Below are positions 1 to 9,896 of a stretch of DNA of 64,000 nucleotides, piece after piece; the stretch's first letter is position 1; each line of letters starts with the position of its first letter. The position numbers were made by a program, and so were the translations under genes. Under the pieces are notes generated by a model. The model was not told the DNA's origin, did not search any database, and worked only from the letters and a program-made list of their open reading frames with translations. Source of the stretch: Gari tellinella (Eukaryota > Mollusca > Bivalvia > Cardiida > Psammobiidae); assembly GCA_922989275.2 (NCBI GenBank), contig OV277861.1:21730479-21794478 (forward strand), written 5' to 3'.

Positions 1-195
1 GGCTTGGAGCTCTCGGCCAATCAGATGCCTAAAAAACATACGAATATATCGTTTATTGAACAAAACCATGAAATAACTAACACACTGTTCACTTATTCCA
101 TGCTTCCGTCATCTCAAGGCAATTTGACGTCACAAGTCACAACCCTAGCAATCCTCCGAGCAAGCCACCGTGAAAACCTTTTGCTTGCACTGTAG

Positions 196-970
196 GCTTA
201 ACGATAAATAATCGGAATAAACACCAGATCAAGGATTTAAACTAAAGCAATACGGTAATTTCACAGTATCTATAATAGATCTAGATCTACCCCATCCCTC
301 TGGACCTAGATATATGCATTGTTTCAGCTGTAGGTGTAACAAGAAATATCTTTAAAAAAGATATTCGGCGGAATGGTTGGTGAAATTCATGCTGTTGATG
401 GGTGTGCAAAATTGTACGAAATTGGAGGTTTTCAAAGAATTGTAATATCTTGAATTGAAAAGCAAAAAATACACATTCAACGATATAGCATAACTCTGAC
501 TAAAAAACTATAAATGTACAGAAATGCAAAACATATCCTAGCTACTGGTAGGAGATCCTCAGATTAAATTATATTGTTCTGTATATCAAACTTCATTCAT
601 GGGGAGTTTCTTGAAACAAACTATAACTAGATAAACTGTGCAGGCCCATACAGAACAGTCTGCCCTGCTTTACAAGGTCTATAACACCTCACTCTTGTAA
701 ATAAATGATGAAACAACACAATTGTGTTTAACTCACTTGAGGCCATTTATAATATTGCTATCAATGTATGGTAAATTTGTACAAAATTAATAGTTAACAA
801 TTAAAATAAATTGGAAGTAAACCATTATTAAACAAAATACCTAGCTGCCACTGTCTATCTATAAATACACATCAGATTCTGCTAGCATATCTTAAAATAG
901 AAGCTCAGTATTACACACTGGCTGTGTCTAATTTTACACTAACATCAGTGCATAAACAGCTAGGCTACTG
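196..970. other. Unassigned AT-rich sequence
   Basis: No repeat, gene or RNA signature was recognised. Short open frames near the left edge lack any domain-like content. Confidence 0.5.
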
Positions 971-973
971 TTT

Positions 974-1166
974 CAGGGCTCCAGATAAGAGGGGAGTAAA
1001 TTGAACAAATCTAACATTTTCTCACTCATTTCAGCACCAAACCCTATGGTGTTACCACTCATTTTTATCGTCTCGAAGAGACAATTCATATGAGTTGGAC
1101 ACCATAGGGTTTAATGCACAAATAAAGTTTTTAAGTTTTGAAATAATTCTCTTATCTGGAGCCCTG
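974..1166. mobile_element. Palindromic MITE with CAGGGCTCCAGATAA ends (family G)
   Basis: CAGGGCTCCAGATAAGAG is inverted at CTCTTATCTGGAGCCCTG. Inner AAACCCTATGGTGT pairs with ACACCATAGGGTTT. CAGGG ends would suit hAT, but no clean 8-bp duplication was confirmed. Confidence 0.75.
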
Positions 1167-1169
1167 GCT

Positions 1170-1600
1170 ACTATCCAATCAGACAAGTCAGTTTCAACAG
1201 GTGCTCTTAATTCTAAATTTCTGATCAAATATGATTGGTTCAAATGTTTGTCTAAATAGAAATGTGTGACTAAATAGATAACAGACAGCTCCGCCGAAAA
1301 ACCGGGATATGCATGTCTTGATTGGCTTTACTAAACAGCTGAGATCAGAGGGGAACTGCAAAAGCTTGATGACGTCATATTATGTACAGTGATACCTAAA
1401 CTTTAAAAGGCCATTAATAATGAATTGTGCTTACATATAGAGCTTCAATAAGCCTTATTTATGTTGGTGTTGAAGCATGCATAATGTCTCAAGCTACACA
1501 ATGAAATAACCTTTCAATTTAAGTAAAATATTACAAATAAAATGTCTTTTTCGCCTAAAACAAGAAACGAAGGGTCTTCTTGTTTTCCTCGAGCCCAAGC
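1170..1600. other. Unassigned sequence between two palindromes
   Basis: Nothing beyond AT-rich unique sequence was seen. Confidence 0.5.
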
Positions 1601-1610
1601 CAGTGCTAAA

Positions 1611-1711
1611 TAGGTTAGACCATGGTTGCGCGCGAATAAACGACATAGTTCTCGGGGGCTACGCCTCCTCGAACTATATCGTTTATTCGCGCGCAACCAT
1701 GGTCTAACCTA
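1611..1711. repeat. Near-perfect palindrome of about 100 bp
   Basis: TAGGTTAGACCATGGTTGCG then CGCGAATAAACGA pairs with its exact inverse ending at 1711. The stem is about 43 bp with a 13-15-base loop. It can fold into a cruciform or long hairpin RNA. Confidence 0.85.
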
Positions 1712-1725
1712 TACATAATCATCAC

Positions 1726-2900
1726 CATCTTAAATATACGGAGATACTCAAGGATGAAAAGATGTCACCCATTACATTTCATCAATAAGTATCATAATTC
1801 TAATAGTAAGTATAATTACGTTGATATCGAGTCAGTTATGAATATAACATGTATGATTGTTGATTTTTCGACTTTATTTGCTAAACAAAATTTTCGTCAC
1901 TATTTTGGCCGCCATCTTAAATATCCGGAAACGCTCAATGGTAAAAAAAACTGTCATGCGTAACATTTCAATAATTATTTTGATTATTTCAATAACGAAT
2001 ATCATAATGGTGATATCAAAATAATTAATAAAAAGAAATTATGAATGCTGATTTGTTGACCATTTTGCTTTAAAGCAATTAGGTAGCCATTTTAGCCGCG
2101 GCTATTTTGAATATACAGATATACTCAAAGGTGACAAGATGTCATCCGTAACAGTTCAATAATAGGTATCATCATCTCAGTAAAAACTTTCATGATGGTG
2201 GAGTCAAATACATTTAGAAAACCAAACTATGAATGCTGAAGTTTAGAGTAGATTTTAACGCATTTGGATCGCCATTTAAGCCGCCATTTTGAATAAACGG
2301 CAATGCTGAAGGTTGACAAGATGTCACCCGTAACATTTTAAAAACATAAATTGTCCATGTAAATAATAACTCTCATTATGGTGAGGTCAAATCAGTTTAA
2401 AAAGAGAAACAATTAATGCTGCTTTTTGGACTATTGTTTAAAAGCAAAATCGGTAGCCATTTGGTCCGCCATCTTGAATATACAGAAATGCTCAAGGGTG
2501 ACAGGATGTTATCCGTAACAGTTCAATAACATGTATCCTCAGTTCAGTAATATCTATCATTATGATGGGGTCAAATCAGTTAAGAAAACCAAACCATGAA
2601 AGCTGAAGTTTAGAGTAGTTTGTTTCAACCCATTTAGGTAGCCTTTTTAGCCGCAATTTCGAATATACTGAAATGTCCAAGAGTGACAAGATGTCACCCG
2701 TAATATTTTGAAACAGTAAACGTCTTTTGAATAATAACTATCATTATGGTGAGGTCAATTCAATTTAAAAAAAGGTAAAACGAATGCTTATTTGAGTGCT
2801 ATTTTGTTTAAAAGCCTTTCGGCAGCCATTTTGGCCGCCATCTTGAATATACGAAAATGCTCAAGGGTGACAAAGTGGCACCCGGTGGTTTTTCAATAAG
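1726..2900 (+). repeat. Tandem array, about 184-bp unit, seven copies
   Basis: CCATCTTGAATATACG-type cores followed by ATGCTCAAGGGTGACAAGAT lie at about 1728, 1912, 2099, 2283, 2468, 2654 and 2837, 183-187 bp apart. Units also share GGTGAGGTCAAATCA and GTTTAAAAGC. The core GGCCGCCATCTTGAATA resembles those in the arms of the 25.3-31 kb foldback although the rest of the unit differs. Confidence 0.85.
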
Positions 2901-2981
2901 TAACATATGCTGAAGTAGAATCAGTCGAGAAAAAAACTGAGGACGGCATTTCCAGGTCAAGTCAGCCCTCTGCCGGACTAG

Positions 2982-3520
2982 TACCTTCTCTTAGAGCTCG
3001 CAGTGTGCTTAAAATAATCAATTAGTTAATTAGCCAGCAGAACACAATTTGTATTAATGGAGTGAAGAGTTAAGACAAATGGCAACTTAATGCGTGTCAT
3101 TACTCTAGAATCGTATAACTGTTGACCTGCATTATGTAACCGTCCGGGACCGTCTCTTAGAGCTCGCCGTGTGCTTTAATCAATTAGTTGACGAGCCAGA
3201 AGAACATAATTCGTATTTCTTGAGTGATGGGTTAAGATACGGCAACTTAATGCGTGTCATTATACAAGAGTCGTATTACTGTTGACCTGCATTATGTAAC
3301 CACCGGGTACCTTCTCTTAGAGCTCGCAGTGTGCTTTAATCAATTAGTTGACGAGCCAGAAGAACATAATTCGTATTTCTTGAGTGATGGGTTAAGATAA
3401 ATGCAACTTAATGCGTGTCATTATACAAGATTCGTTTTACTGTTGGCTGGCATTATGTAACCACCCTCTCTCCCTATAGAGAACGCAATGTGCTATACAT
3501 AATCAATTAGTTTACGAGCC
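2982..3520 (+). repeat. Tandem array, about 160-166-bp unit, 3-4 copies
   Basis: TCTCTTAGAGCTCG starts at 2987, 3153 and 3313, with a decayed fourth start near 3465. Units share CAATTAGTT, GAGCCAG, GCAACTTAATGCGTGTCATT and TGACCTGCATTATGTAACC. No coding content. Confidence 0.85.
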
Positions 3521-3527
3521 GAAAACA

Positions 3528-3683
3528 GTCGTAAGGCAAAGCTTTAAAATACATCTAATTTCTGTTCAAGACGTTTCCAAACAGATGTCGCAAGACATGA
3601 TTAGAAAAATAAATAGTTATTGATAATTTTAGAAACTGACTTACGGCCATTTTTGTCGTACGACGTTTCATAAAAAGGGCCCC
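3528..3683. mobile_element. Family E MITE, internally deleted
   Basis: GTCGTAAGGCAAAGCTTTAA through TTTGTCGTACGACG and AAAAAGGGCCCC match family E in the opposite orientation to 11860-12102, lacking the outer left end and part of the middle. Confidence 0.7.
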
Positions 3684-3736
3684 AGTAGACCAAATGTTTT
3701 GGGACCGAGACATGTTCAGAGATTACATCGTAATCA

Positions 3737-3933
3737 AACAGTCGATATTCGATATCTCGAACTCGCTTAATTCGAACTATCCTATTTGTCGACACATGGA
3801 TTGCATTATTTCATGCTCAGTTAAGTCGACATATCCGTATTTCAAAGTTAAAACGTGGCTTAGCCACGTTTTAACTTTGAAACACGGGTATGTTTGACCT
3901 AACCGAGTTCGAGATATCGAAGATCAACTGTAC
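3737..3933. mobile_element. Tigger/pogo-like palindromic MITE (family D)
   Basis: The start CAGTCGATATTCGATATCTC and the end GAGATATCGAAGATCAACTG are inverted. A perfect inner palindrome GTTAAAACGTGGCTTAGCC with its mirror lies at 3846-3884. The TIR resembles the CAGTCGAACCTCG ends of Tigger/pogo elements, which insert at TA. Half copies are at 4020-4090 and 4321-4450. Confidence 0.7.
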
Positions 3934-4456
3934 ATGGTGTAGGAAATAAAACAAAAACGAAACTGTATTCAATTAATAACACATTTACTCACATTGTAAT
4001 AAATCACATCAAGATACAAACGTACAGTCAAATTTCGATAACACAAACTCGCTGAAGTCGAACTTACCCGTATTACAAAGTTAACACATTGAATACTAGA
4101 AACGAGTATAGTCGTCCTTTATAAACAGTGTACATGCACAGAGTGCACTTGTCCTATTCAAACAGAGTAGATCCAGGTCAGAGTTCCCCTTATGGAGCTC
4201 TCTGATGTAGGTCTACACTGTTTTACATTTTGAAATATATTGCAGAAATAGTCATAAATGGACTAGACCAAATGTGAAGCTGGAACTAACTATTAAAAGT
4301 TTTGGGGTGAGTGGGTTAAACTAGGTGCTGCTTAGCCTCCTTTTAACTTTGAAATACGGGTATGCTTGACTTAAGCGTGTGCGAGAATTATTAAATTTCA
4401 AACACGTGCAACTTCCACATAAATGACTTCGAGTGGTCAAGGTTCGACTTAAACTT

Positions 4457-4703
4457 GTAACTCTTTCACTCTCAATGACGCTTAAAGGCGTGTTTGCAAA
4501 CAGTTTGGATCCTGGTCAGACGCCGCGTAACGCGGCGTCTGATCAGGAACCAAACTGATTGACACTGGTACCGATATTTATTAAGTCATACAACGTTAGA
4601 TCTAACTTTGAAACCTGTCTTGCAGACAACAATACTAAAGCAGACGACAATAAAGCGGTGAGGGGGTAAACATCTCCCGAATAATTTGATCATGAAGGGT
4701 TAA
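4457..4703. mobile_element. Family A MITE (long subtype)
   Basis: An end-decayed GTAACTCTTTCACTC start leads to hairpin GTTTGGATCCTGGTCAGACG...GCCTGATC-type arms (4493-4560), then GACACTGGTACCGATATTT, GCAGACGACAATAAAGCGG and AAGGGTTAA at the end. Confidence 0.8.
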
Positions 4704-4905
4704 ATTTACTTCCATGACGTCACCATGCAGTTTTTTAATTTAAAAAATGTCGTCTGCATTTATTTCTCAAATGTATATTTTAGGTATTTTGACTGAACAT
4801 ACATGTATATACAAATGTAGTAGTGGGTTTCAAACGGTTTGAATTAGGCGTCTGCTGTACTCGTTGAACTCGAGTAAGACCGTGAATGGGCTATTAACAG
4901 TTATT

Positions 4906-5113
4906 ATCCGATTGTTCTGACTTGTCCGAGTTATGTTTAGAACAGAATAGTTAATAATGGTAAATAGGTAAGCAAGGTAACATTGAATATATAATCGTAC
5001 ACTTTCCTACTTGAGATAAGTATGCTTCTCGTGCATCACGAGACCGCTGCGCTAACTTTACTGATATGTTATTCTTTCCCAATAAACGCATTTATATACT
5101 AAAACTATTATTT
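4906..5113. repeat. Interspersed repeat shared with 32903-33115
   Basis: Both hold TTTAGAACAGAATAGTTAAT, GGTAAGCAAGGTAA-like, CTCGTGCA(T/G)CACGAGACC and ACGCATTTATATACTAAAA. On the minus strand GTTAGCGCAGTGG resembles a Pol III A box, but no B box follows. Confidence 0.65.
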
Positions 5114-5710
5114 ATGTTAAGGTGGTTCGCGGGTCAGCTTATTCTGTGTCAAAATTCTTTGAAACCTTGATTAAATTGCAATATACCATATGGAGAGTGA
5201 ACAATCGTTAAAATAAAAAAAAGTTACAGTGCCGTTTTTTTCTGACAGGACCTTTTGTCGAGAAAAGCTCCTTTTTTAATAAACAGGTATATTTTCTTTA
5301 TAGAATGATATAACTCAATAATTTCTGTACATTCAAGTAAACTGTACATAGACTATAAGATATTGGACAAACAAAAGTATTTCATGACATATTTTCTGGA
5401 AATATCAATATTTTAAAAAAGTCAAATTCTGAAAATCTCAAATTACAAAAAATCTAGCTGTTTAACATACACTAATTTTACTCTTATTAGATAGATATAA
5501 CTTAATTCTATTAGACACAAAAATTTAATGAAAATCTACAGTAGAATTTACATTTTATACATGATTTCCTGAAATTCTGACAAAATGTTAACACAAAACG
5601 ATTAACCTCCCTTGAGTTAAACTTTAAAATGCCATCAGCTCTAAATAATACCATAAGTCAAACCTGTAATAAGGGACCATTGAATACGGTAGCATGTAGA
5701 TCTTTAAAGG

Positions 5711-5816
5711 CAAGTGACTGCTTAATGCATAACAAAAGTAATGCATAAAAGCTCCTTTAGGATCTATCTTTTAGCATTACTTTTGTCATGTGTTAAGCTG
5801 CCATCTGTTATATAGG
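5711..5816. repeat. Family B-related hairpin
   Basis: GACTGCTTAATGCATAAC and AAAAGTAATGC pair with GCATTACTTTTG and GTGTTAAGC. Other partial family B copies are at 39404-39476, 39590-39672, 47672-47755, 50024-50085, 56225-56290 and 63143-63195. Confidence 0.65.
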
Positions 5817-5970
5817 CTATAAATCCTCACAAATTATCTGTCACTTGACTATACTTGCATCTGATATTATTCATTATTACTAGACTAAACAAAGCCTGTC
5901 CTTTGATCACTGCGTTATGAATTGACTAGTCACTAAAATCGGACAATTTGTTATAAAAAAAAAGTTTTGA

Positions 5971-6040
5971 AGCGAGTGGGAATCGAACCTAGAACCTTTG
6001 GATTGCAAGTCAATCACCGTACCAACTGAGCTAACAGAGC
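5971..6040 (-). pseudogene. tRNA-derived sequence with Pol III boxes (anticodon region TGC)
   Basis: Read on the minus strand there is an A box (TTAGCTCAGTTGG), an anticodon-loop-like CTTGCAA (anticodon TGC if real) and a B box (GGTTCGATTCC) at correct tRNA spacing. A run of nine T (plus-strand A at 5955-5963) follows shortly downstream, as for a Pol III terminator. The putative acceptor arms (GCTCTGT and TCGCTTC) do not pair and the anticodon and T stems have mismatches. It is therefore a tRNA pseudogene or SINE-type promoter, not a functional tRNA gene. Confidence 0.6.
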
Positions 6041-6289
6041 AGACACTGAAGTAGTTCAAACTTTTCTTTATCAAAATTTTCTACTATAAGCACGTGCCGC
6101 AAAGATCAGGTGAAAGTCATCAGCATTTCCGGAACTCGAGATGCGGGCCGCCCGCTGTCGAACCACCTTAAGTCTAGTTAAATCTTGGAACTTCGTACTC
6201 TGGTGAGCGCCTTAGAAACCATTGGGGTCTTGTTCTGAGTATCCCTTTGCAAGACAGTCCCAGAATTGATAATGTTGATGTCGATTGGT

Positions 6290-6537
6290 TTAACTCCGTC
6301 GCTGTCAAATTGATCGTGAGAGTTTAACCGCTTCCACCGTTTCATTGTCATCTGCTTCAATATTGTCGTCTGCAAAATCCTTCCAAAGTTAGATTTCAGG
6401 CAGCATGACTTAAAAAATATTGATACGAGTGTCAAACAATTTGGATCCTGATCAGACGCCGCGTTACGCGGCGTCTAATCAGGATGCAAACTGTTTGCAA
6501 AGTCGCCTTTTGGCGCCATAGGCAGTGAAAGAGTTAA
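6290..6537. mobile_element. Family A MITE (long subtype), just 3' of LRR gene 1
   Basis: TTAACTCC at 6290 and GAGTTAA at 6537 bound the element. It contains CATCTGCTTCAATATTGTCG, the hairpin around GACGCCGCGTTACGCGGCGTC (6456-6476; given here only as the loop region) and GGCGCC near the end. It lies 67 bp beyond the stop codon of the LRR gene at 6605. Confidence 0.8.
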
Positions 6538-6604
6538 GTAGACTAACTGAAAAAAGGTATGTACTGGGTGTTAGTTTTGGAGAATTTGGAATAGCCCCGT
6601 TTCC

Positions 6605-8044
6605 TCAAGGACAGCCTTGTAAGGTTGTGGAAATATACTGTTTTATTGGAACACTGGGTTGATTTTCACAATTTCCACTAAACGTGATTTTTGTAACATT
6701 CAATGCTTTTAAATATGCCATATCACATGTGCATTTGACATGATTTCCGGTAAATAGAAAATAGCTTAGTTTTGGTATTGATAGGACAGCTTGAGGCACG
6801 GTTGTTAACTTGGTATCTTGAAGTCGAACATAACTTAGGAGGTGGTTGTTTGTAAAAGCTCGTGGAGCAACATACTCGATTGGGTTGTTGTAAAGTCGTA
6901 GATCATTTAGGTTAGCTAGGCCTGTTAGATCATTGTCTTCTACTGTAACTATTTCATTATGTCCCAATTTTAACGTTCTAAGATGTTTCATCTTATTCAC
7001 AGCAAATGGTATTTGAGATAAACGGTTGCTGGTTAACCCGAGAGCTACTATTTTATTGTGAAATGGAACAGTTTTGGTATGAATGAACCTGATTTGGTTA
7101 TTATAAAGATTAAAAGTTGTAACATTTGGAAAGGAATATAGTACATCAGGAAATGAGGTTAGTCTGTCGTTCTGTAAGTACAGTGATAACAAATTTACCA
7201 ACTTATGTTGACACGGTTCAAACAAAGACGAGTTGCTCTCTAATTTGGTGTTGAAGCTAAACTGTAGAGTGTTGAGGTTTTTCAGATGACAAATAGCAGA
7301 TGGTATTCGAGGAAGCTGAGAGGAGAACATAGTCAGACTAGTCAAACTAGAACCCATTCCATCAAACGCATTTAATGGTACGTGGCTGAATGGTATGTAA
7401 TAAATAGTCAGTGATTGTAGATGGTTGAAATAACGTAGTTCATATGGCCAGGACTGAAATGCACCCATGTCAAACAAAAAGGTATTAAGCGAATTGCTTA
7501 AACGGGAATTTACTGACGGATCTAACGATTTCAGAGGGTTGTTTTGTATGTTAAGATAACGTAAACTATTAATGGTAGATAATGCTGAAGGTAAACTTGT
7601 TAGATTGTTATTTTCCAGGTATATAGAGTATGTTTTGTTTTCCACTCCTACAAATGCCTTTCTACCAATGCTAGAAATTTTGTTGTTATAAAGTCGAATA
7701 TCGAAATGTGTTGTGTTAATGGAGCTGATGTTTTTAAAAGCGTTGTCTGGAACTGTTGTTAGCTTGTTGCTATAGAGATATACATAGAATGGTGACACGT
7801 GTTCAGTTGAGTTGGTAGGGGTAAACCTCGGCACGTCCGTCAGTGATTTGCTTTGACAGTACACGTAGTTGTTACCAGAGCACGTGCATGGAGAGGGTGC
7901 AATGCACTTTCCATTACTCAGTATAAACCCAGTCGCTGTACTGGACAGGGTCACGGCTGACATCGCCAACTGAAGAAAACCAGAGACCATGTGATAGTTG
8001 ATATAAATCATTGAGAAAACGAAGATGTGTATCAGGGCTGCCAT
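6605..8044 (-). CDS. Secreted leucine-rich-repeat protein, paralogue 1 (oplophorus-luciferin 2-monooxygenase non-catalytic subunit-like)
   Basis: The open frame has 479 codons and ends at a TGA. Residues 26-46 are hydrophobic and signal-like. An LRRNT-type cap follows with Cys47, Cys53, Cys55 and Cys63 (C-x5-C-x-C-x7-C). About a dozen LRRs occupy residues 80-430 (pattern LxxLxLxxNxL, for example LYSNKLTTVPDNAF). An LRRCT-like cap has Cys438, Cys440, Cys459 and Cys478. Many N-x-S/T sequons and no transmembrane segment suggest a secreted glycoprotein, probably a binding or scaffolding protein; no catalytic motif is seen. The name is a database convention for such bivalve proteins and does not imply bioluminescence. 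The start is uncertain: codon 25 is a CAG (7972-7970) preceded by a pyrimidine-rich stretch, so this may be a 3' exon starting at 7969 with residues 1-25 intronic. Paralogue 2 at 51279-52718 has the same length and layout. Confidence 0.82.
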   Translation of the reverse strand: MAALIHIFVFSMIYINYHMVSGFLQLAMSAVTLSSTATGFILSNGKCIAPSPCTCSGNNYVYCQSKSLTDVPRFTPTNSTEHVSPFYVYLYSNKLTTVPDNAFKNISSINTTHFDIRLYNNKISSIGRKAFVGVENKTYSIYLENNNLTSLPSALSTINSLRYLNIQNNPLKSLDPSVNSRLSNSLNTFLFDMGAFQSWPYELRYFNHLQSLTIYYIPFSHVPLNAFDGMGSSLTSLTMFSSQLPRIPSAICHLKNLNTLQFSFNTKLESNSSLFEPCQHKLVNLLSLYLQNDRLTSFPDVLYSFPNVTTFNLYNNQIRFIHTKTVPFHNKIVALGLTSNRLSQIPFAVNKMKHLRTLKLGHNEIVTVEDNDLTGLANLNDLRLYNNPIEYVAPRAFTNNHLLSYVRLQDTKLTTVPQAVLSIPKLSYFLFTGNHVKCTCDMAYLKALNVTKITFSGNCENQPSVPIKQYISTTLQGCP

Positions 8045-8151
8045 AAGTTGAAATGAAAAATCCTAAGATTTCCAAACTTGCATTTTTCAAGTGCGATTTA
8101 ACGAATCGTACCTTTACCCATTAGCCTTTTTCTCGTTTTGTTGACATGCAA

Positions 8152-8229
8152 CTACTTAAAGCATACTGTAAGTAAAGCAGAATGCGCCTTAGGGCGCATT
8201 CTGCTTTACTTTCAGCCTGCTTTAAGCTA
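8152..8229. mobile_element. Family B palindromic MITE (GCTTAAAGCAGG core)
   Basis: GTAAAGCAGAATGCGCC pairs with GGCGCATTCTGCTTTAC around the centre at about 8190. Outer ACTTAAAGCA pairs with TGCTTTAAGC. Confidence 0.75.
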
Positions 8230-8339
8230 CTATGTACTGGGGAAAAATCCGGAGATTTAGGAAAAATCCGGAGAAATGGCAGCCCTGGTGTATGAATAGT
8301 ACATTTGTACTTATATCACACCGTAACTTAGTAGATACA

Positions 8340-8495
8340 GTAGAAGCTCGGTACCTCGATCTCGTTTAATTCGGACTTACTCGTATTTCAAAGTTAATTT
8401 GCGGCTTAGCCTGGTGAGTGGATATGCCACCGGTACGTTTTAACTTTCAAATACGAGTATGTACTAAGGCGACTTCGAGTTGTTGGAATTAATCT
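8340..8495. repeat. Degenerate family D copy
   Basis: GTAGAAGCTCGGTACCTCG, TATTTCAAAGTTAATTTGCG, TTAACTTTCAAATACGAGTA and CGACTTCGAGTTG keep the family D order with much divergence. Confidence 0.55.
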
Positions 8496-8579
8496 GTAGA
8501 CTTGCATGGTCACAGTGTGTTGTTGTTTTGTTTTTACTAAACTCTTTGAGCACTATTGACATGTTTAAAATATGCTAAT

Positions 8580-8742
8580 TATATTTGCAAACAGTATAGA
8601 CCCTGAACAGAGGGTTCCTATATCAACTCTTATAACACTATGGACCTGTTTAGAATATACTAATTACATTTGCAAACAGTGTAGACCCTGATAAGAGTGC
8701 TCCTATAGGAGCCCTCTTATCATGGCCTACACCTGTTTGCTA
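8580..8742. repeat. Two family C hairpins (AACAGTGTAGACCCTGAT)
   Basis: At 8582-8650 (decayed) and 8669-8742 (CAGTGTAGACCCTGATAAGA, centre TCCTATAGGA, then CTCTTATCATGGCCTACACC). Partial family C copies also occur at 39780-39840, 39992-40075, 40175-40235, 48950-49022, 49820-49890, about 50334, 53690-53775 and 63345-63412. Confidence 0.65.
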
Positions 8743-8759
8743 ATTTAGAACAGTATCTT

Positions 8760-9640
8760 AAACTACCCAGAATTCCAAGTAGGCTGATTCATGTTTTGGT
8801 AACTTAAACACTAAAAAGATCCACAAGGGAAGATAATAAACCTCAACAGTTACCTAGTGTTGAAAGAGTAAAGCGAGTTCGAGTTATCGCGGTGGGGCTG
8901 TAGTGTGAACACAAATATCTACAGTTATAGTGGCTTACTAGTCTTTAGGGTTTGAAACTCAACTGTGAGTATTTATAACGGCGCACTGTCACATTCTTCT
9001 CTGATTTACTAGATACTGGTACCCACAAACTATTGAATACAAGTCGTGTTAAAATCGCCTAAAATAGGTCGGATATACCTGGAATCAGCAAAAGTTTGGA
9101 TCTAGATCAAAGGTCGAGTACCTCGGTGTCTTGTCAGGGTCCAATGAATGATGCTTGGTTTTTTTAGGATTCGTCATCAAACATAATAATACAAACTGAA
9201 AACATTTTATATTCGAGAGCAGCTGTGGTAAGTGGTAAGTAGGAGAATGTGCAAATTTGTGTCTTTTCCCAAAAAACACACAAATGATCATTTGCCCGGC
9301 TCTTTTTTATCCCAACTTGACTGATGCTTGAAATCCAAATCGGAACCATATCATACATCAAGCCCTCGACGTCTTGTCAGGGCTTTAGCATTTGGCTTCT
9401 CTGGTCAAATTAGTCAATTTGAATGGAAACAAAACTGACGACGGAACATAAAAAAATGAACGAGGTGAGGCGACGACAAGATAAGGCGTTTTATTTCGAT
9501 ATAAACTTATGCAAATGACTTTTAAATCACTGTTTTAATCATGCAATTAATTTTAGATAAAATCTTATCTGGATCCAACACATCTTTGAAACTTGTATCA
9601 ATGTAAACTCTATTAAAATACATAAATTCTGATGTTGTTG
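8760..9640. other. Unassigned sequence
   Basis: Only a family D end fragment (GCGAGTTCGAGTTATCGC, about 8872) is recognisable. Overlapping short minus-strand frames at 9085-9361 are not protein-like. Confidence 0.45.
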
Positions 9641-9725
9641 TTTTTTTGTTCGTTTTTTAAACAAAACAAAACAAAACAAGAAACTAACAACAAAAGAAAA
9701 ACAAAACAAACAAACAAAACAATAA
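9640..9725 (+). repeat. A-rich (AAACA)n low-complexity stretch
   Basis: AAACAAAACAAAACAAAACA-type sequence following a T-rich run. The open frames over it are artefacts of composition. Confidence 0.8.
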
Positions 9726-9896
9726 GAGACACATTGCATGATATGAAGGGAATAATTACAGTAGCGACAGTTCAACTGTTGGGCAAGGTGGTATGCATTT
9801 GTTACCGACAACATATCTATGTCAAGTGACAAGCTTTGACTGCATTACTTAGAAAACTGGTATTTAATTCTTACAATTGTCAAGAAGTATAGTTAG

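Larger units (their letters stand above)
5117..6171. mobile_element. 1.06-kb element with TTAAGGTGGTTCG ends
   Basis: The left end TTAAGGTGGTTCG (5117-5129) is an exact inverse of the right end CGAACCACCTTAA (6159-6171). TTAA at each outer edge could be the target duplication, as in piggyBac-like elements, or part of the terminal repeat. The interior is AT-rich without a transposase frame. It carries a tRNA-like sequence on the minus strand (5971-6040) and a B-type hairpin (5711-5816). Confidence 0.65.

Noticed and set aside
5971..6040. Functional tRNA-Ala(TGC) gene
   Set aside because: A and B boxes are present but the acceptor arms do not pair and other stems have mismatches.
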